Assembly: GCA_047602465.1 (NCBI GenBank) | Contig: JASGHF010000001.1 | Coordinates: 806,001-870,000, forward strand | Direction: 5' to 3' | Source: JADZAI01 sp047602465 | GTDB lineage: Bacteria > Pseudomonadota > Alphaproteobacteria > Micropepsales > Micropepsaceae | DNA length: 64,000 bases | Part shown: positions 63,550 to 64,000 of the stretch, in pieces | Layout: each line of letters opens with the position of its first letter | Position numbering within the stretch: the stretch's first letter is position 1 | Notes under the pieces: model-generated | What the model was told of the DNA's origin: nothing | Seen by the model: only the letters and a program-made list of their open reading frames with translations | The model's database searches: none | Position numbers and translations under genes: made by a program

Positions 63550-64000
63550 TCAGCGCGTGTAGGTGGTCTCCATGCCTTTGGTGACGGAGGCGCCGCTGAT
63601 CAGCTCAAAATTGTGGCTGTAGGCGTTGGGGCCGGTGAAAACGATGGTCTCGTTTTCCTTCTGATCGCGGCCCTTGTAGTCGAGCGTGGCGGTGTAGCCG
63701 TTTTCGGTGAGCTTGATGTCGCCGATGGCGGGACTGCGCGAACCGTAGGCCTCTATGATCCAGAGGGCGTGGTCCTCGGTTTCGCCGATGACGACCATCG
63801 AGCGTTCATCGAGACCGGCGACGCCGCCGCTGACATGGCGGACGCCGCGAATGGCGTGAAGCTCCTCATCCCACGTATAGGTGTAGCTGAGCGACATGGC
63901 GTCGGATGAATTTTCCGCCGGATCGCCGGACTGCACCCAGACGCCGCCGCAGAGGCGATCGCAGAGCGTTTTCAGATCGCCTTCCGGATCGGCGTGGGCG
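63550..64000 (-). CDS. Hypothetical protein, 5' end outside window
   Basis: The frame is open from the right edge of the window to the stop at 63550, giving at least 150 residues. It reads ...DPEGDLKTLCDRLCGGVWVQSGDPAEN and continues with beta-rich sequence (YTYTWDEELHAIRGVRHV, MVVIGETEDHALWIIEAYG, TENGYTATLDYKG). The GTG at 63936 could be a start, but coding sequence clearly extends upstream of it. Two Cys near the visible N-terminus suggest an exported protein with a disulfide. I do not recognise the family; the shape resembles small lipocalin-like beta proteins. Confidence 0.7.
   Translation of the reverse strand, partial: AHADPEGDLKTLCDRLCGGVWVQSGDPAENSSDAMSLSYTYTWDEELHAIRGVRHVSGGVAGLDERSMVVIGETEDHALWIIEAYGSRSPAIGDIKLTENGYTATLDYKGRDQKENETIVFTGPNAYSHNFELISGASVTKGMETTYTR

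Overview
The window is 64 kb of GC-rich DNA with strong third-position GC bias. The gene families are those of a free-living Gram-negative alphaproteobacterium: DUF992, an Atm1-type exporter, LOG, class II DAHP synthase, a CsoR/CopA pair, long-form PstC and PstA, and palindromic repeats of the kind common in alphaproteobacteria. I cannot place it to genus. There is no transposase, integrase, phage gene, CRISPR array or replication origin. It reads as a chromosomal core and metabolic region with small regulatory modules.

Layout. 1-4.6 kb: a truncated MFS transporter, an FAD monooxygenase, and mmsA-mmsB for valine catabolism. 4.6-8.6 kb: an otsB-GH15-otsA trehalose operon on the minus strand. 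8.7-17.95 kb: a phosphate region, with a Pho box, pstS-pstC-pstA-pstB, a TetR regulator and its divergent thioesterase, and an OprO/OprP-like porin with its own Pho box. 18.3-23.3 kb: a PadR-controlled RND pump. 23.3-28.1 kb: an FMN reductase, an Atm1 exporter, a cytochrome c', LOG and RarD. 28.2-34.7 kb: a minus-strand chain read as sugar oxidoreductase, aminotransferase, gltX, cysS, cimA, in which most genes overlap by 4 bp. 34.9-43.1 kb: an MDR oxidoreductase, DUF1003, a membrane protein/XRE module, class II DAHP synthase, BenE, a GT-C-like membrane protein, a DsbA-like protein and DUF992. 43.2-50.5 kb: gor, rpiA, a secreted orphan, glmS, glmU, gph, tRNA-Val(CAC) and an SNase-like protein. 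50.7-57 kb: a transglutaminase, GNAT, HlyIII, a lipoprotein hydrolase, and an AtuA/acyl-CoA dehydrogenase pair. 57-59.7 kb: csoR/copA with two operators between them. 59.5-64 kb: a two-part GNAT, a hydrolase, a secreted orphan, a repeat cluster, an MFS transporter and a truncated gene.

Three signals stand out. (1) Both phosphate transcription units carry PhoB-type 11-bp direct repeats pointing at the gene, so porin and Pst transporter look like one regulon. (2) Five copies of a two-hairpin palindromic element lie at or near the 3' ends of minus-strand genes. One copy lies in frame inside a GNAT coding sequence and supplies about 20 Gly/Ala-rich residues. (3) Five conserved genes (pstA, porin, cimA, lipoprotein hydrolase, MFS) are each broken by a single-base indel. 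That density points to consensus sequence error more than to decay, and the reader should treat these genes as probably intact.
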